A DNA stretch of 64,000 nt from Pseudomonadota bacterium. Lineage in GTDB: Bacteria > Pseudomonadota > Gammaproteobacteria > Burkholderiales > Burkholderiaceae. Position 1 is the first letter of the stretch, and each line of letters begins with the position of its first letter. The DNA is taken from the NCBI GenBank assembly GCA_963205525.1, contig CAUJJP010000097.1, positions 1 through 64,000 of the forward strand, written 5' to 3'. Positions 62,226 through 64,000 of this stretch are shown here, piece after piece. The position numbers and the translations under genes are program-made. The notes beneath the pieces were generated by a model. It saw nothing but the letters and a program-made list of their open reading frames with translations. It had not been told where the DNA came from and did no database searches.

Positions 62226-64000
62226 TCATTTGTTCGCCACCCACTCTTGCCACGCCTCGTACACCATCACCATCGCCACTGTGTCCAGTTCGCAATACCG
62301 CAGCAGCGCCGCCTCGATCGAGCGCCGCTCCTGCGGAGCGATGTCCTCGAACTGCAGCCGCGCATAGGCCGTCGTAGCGGCGCCCCCCTGAGCGATCTGC
62401 AGATCGTCGTCAGCCTCCAGTGCATCGACCACCTCGCGCGGCAGGTCCGTGAACACCGGCGGCAGCAACAGGTAGGGATCCACTACCGCGCCATTCACTT
62501 CCTGCCACCACACCTGATCGACGTAGTTCAGGCTCCGGATGCCACCCTTTGCTCCATATATCGGCTGCGAGTAGCGCCGCTTGAGGTAGTCGGACGACTG
62601 CATCACCGCAGGCAGCACCTTCTTGATCGAGTTGCTGCCCTTTGTCGCCGGATGGAAGAACGCCTTCTCGGCCAGGCGGCACAAGTCGACCATGGCACGG
62701 CTGCCGGCGGGTAGTTGGCCCTTGCCCGGCTTCCTCATCGTCAGGCTGCGAACGAACGCACCGAGCTCGGCAGCGTCAGGCGGCGACGCGGGATCCTGCT
62801 CGAGCTCTTCGAGGATCGCATTGAGGGTGGTGTTCTCGTGCGGCGACCACATGAACACCGTTCCCGTCGCGCCCAGCGCGGCCTGCAACGCCCGCACGAA
62901 GTGGTAGTTCGGCTTCCTGCCCGGGGTCGTGCTCAGGAACTGGGAACGGTGCTCGATGCGCCCGTCGGCCTCGACCACATGGTGCGAGAACTGGAAGGCG
63001 ATGTCGGCGTACGGCCGCTGCCCCGCGAAGAACGGGATCGCCACCCGCGCCGTTTCGAAGTCGATGAAGTGCAGTGGGAAGACCCAGCGGTCCATCTCTC
63101 GCCGAATCAGCGGTGCGTCGATGAAGAACTCGGGGCGGCCAGGCCATTGCCCCGTCACCTGCATCGCCTGTCGCCTGCCACGGCTGAGGCCGTCGGCGCC
63201 ACCCTGGTCGCCCAGCGCGTCGAGGGGAACGTCGGCCAGCCGCAGCACGCGTTGTTCGATGAGTGCCTGCTTGCCTCGAAAATTCCACAGGTCGAGCACG
63301 GTGCCGCGTGCGATGTCCGCTTCGGTGAACCCGGCCGCCTCGCGCCAGCATTCGTGCAGCCCACTGCGCCTTCCGGCTTCAGGCGGGTCAGTGCGGAACT
63401 CGCACTTCGCGCAGTGGGCGCCGAGGGTCGGCGGTATGCGCGTGTCGGTACGGTAATGCTCGGCCCAGCGCGCCGCCACTTCCGACAGGGTGCCCGCTAC
63501 CCCGGGCGCTTCGATCGGCTCGCGCAGGATCTCGGCGACCAGTTCGTCCACGTTGACGCGGGCCAGTACCGGCGTGCCGATCGTCCGCTCGTCGGTGTCG
63601 GGGGCCACCGTCACCTCGGGTCGGCCATCGACCCGGCGGATCCTGAAGCGCTGGTTCAGTCCGTCGACCGAGCAGGTCTTGGCCTTGTCGGCGAGCATCA
63701 GGAAGCTGCTGGCGCCCAGTTGCGGGTAGGCCAGGCCCAGCACATGGCGCTGGAAAGCCACGTCCTGCAGGTAGGGCTTCATGCCGCCGTCGATGCCGCC
63801 GCGTGCGCCGCGAAACGCCCGGTCCGACGTGGAATCGAAGGACTTGGCCTTGACCTCGATGAGCTCGATCTGCGAGCCGGACTTGCGCAGCACGTCGATC
63901 CGCGCGAACAGGTCGCCGTACCGGATGGCGGCCTCGAACAAGGTGACCTCATCGCGCTCCAGCAAGCGCTTGGTCTCGGCGACCTGCTCGTCATGCGAAC
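62226..64000 (-). CDS. DUF2779-type nuclease (PD-(D/E)XK plus RNase H-like exonuclease), 5' end outside window
   Basis: The frame is open to the window edge; 591 codons are visible. Near the visible N-terminus a nuclease core has ARIDVL and, 11 residues later, IELIEVKAKSF (D, ExK). A Cys cluster follows (HCAKCEFRT and LHECW), as in Cas4/AddB-like iron-sulfur nucleases. The C-terminal DUF2779 part has an RNase H/DEDD-like pattern: FIDFETARVAIPFF (DxE), MWSPHENTTLNAILEEL and YCELDTVAMVMVY (D). It would be a bifunctional DNA-degrading enzyme. The missing N-terminus probably carries a further conserved Cys. It sits in the accessory island. Confidence 0.78.
   Translation of the reverse strand, partial: SHDEQVAETKRLLERDEVTLFEAAIRYGDLFARIDVLRKSGSQIELIEVKAKSFDSTSDRAFRGARGGIDGGMKPYLQDVAFQRHVLGLAYPQLGASSFLMLADKAKTCSVDGLNQRFRIRRVDGRPEVTVAPDTDERTIGTPVLARVNVDELVAEILREPIEAPGVAGTLSEVAARWAEHYRTDTRIPPTLGAHCAKCEFRTDPPEAGRRSGLHECWREAAGFTEADIARGTVLDLWNFRGKQALIEQRVLRLADVPLDALGDQGGADGLSRGRRQAMQVTGQWPGRPEFFIDAPLIRREMDRWVFPLHFIDFETARVAIPFFAGQRPYADIAFQFSHHVVEADGRIEHRSQFLSTTPGRKPNYHFVRALQAALGATGTVFMWSPHENTTLNAILEELEQDPASPPDAAELGAFVRSLTMRKPGKGQLPAGSRAMVDLCRLAEKAFFHPATKGSNSIKKVLPAVMQSSDYLKRRYSQPIYGAKGGIRSLNYVDQVWWQEVNGAVVDPYLLLPPVFTDLPREVVDALEADDDLQIAQGGAATTAYARLQFEDIAPQERRSIEAALLRYCELDTVAMVMVYEAWQEWVANK

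Overview
The window is very GC-rich DNA from a betaproteobacterium, most likely order Burkholderiales (Comamonadaceae/Sphaerotilaceae-like). This is inferred from gene content (TRAP transporters, PEP-CTERM protein, four-helix-bundle chemoreceptors, GGDEF-EAL proteins, BMP-type purine ABC importer) and base composition; no rRNA or tRNA gene is present to confirm it.

Layout. 0.2-7 kb: a TRAP transporter (binding-protein gene broken by an in-frame TAG), an FMN alpha-hydroxyacid dehydrogenase, a GMC oxidoreductase with its small partner, and a flavoprotein carrying the iodotyrosine-deiodinase signature. 7-13 kb: two GGDEF-EAL genes flanking an amidase; the second has lost most of its sensor through an out-of-frame deletion. 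13-20 kb: a defence-type patch with an MmeI-like single-chain restriction-modification enzyme, a VapBC-type and a HepT-MntA-type toxin-antitoxin pair, around a second amidase whose 5' end is partly duplicated. 20-32 kb: signal transduction and chemotaxis (chemoreceptor, NarL-type regulator, hybrid kinase, CheZ-like protein, CheY, CheA, chemoreceptor, CheW, chemoreceptor). 32-40.5 kb: ArsC-like protein, FtsX/YbbP-type permease, DODA-type dioxygenase, SerA, a frameshifted O-acyltransferase and a PEP-CTERM protein with a sigma-54-like promoter. 40.5-53.4 kb: a purine uptake and breakdown locus (adenine/adenosine deaminase, BMP-type lipoprotein, two permeases, double ATPase, guanine deaminase, XdhABC), with a CrcB channel inside it. 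53.5-57.4 kb: a second complete TRAP transporter. 57.5-64 kb: an accessory island with an IS4-type transposase remnant, a WYL regulator, small unknown genes, a truncated sbcD, a 25-bp repeat block, an unrecognised 515-residue protein and a DUF2779-type nuclease running off the end.

The most striking non-coding feature is a dispersed repeat family (about 13 stem-loops at eight sites). It has a nearly constant 15-16 base loop but different, internally complementary arms at different sites. Copies usually abut a stop codon. Two sites have become tandem arrays that repeat a ribosome-binding site plus start codon in front of a gene (a nucleoside permease and xdhC).

The genes suggest an organism that takes up organic acids by TRAP systems, salvages purines through adenine/guanine deaminase and xanthine dehydrogenase, and steers by chemotaxis and c-di-GMP. 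Several genes look freshly broken (TAG in dctP, 1-base shift in the acyltransferase, deletion in the GGDEF-EAL sensor, truncated sbcD). Some of these could be sequence errors and should be verified in reads.
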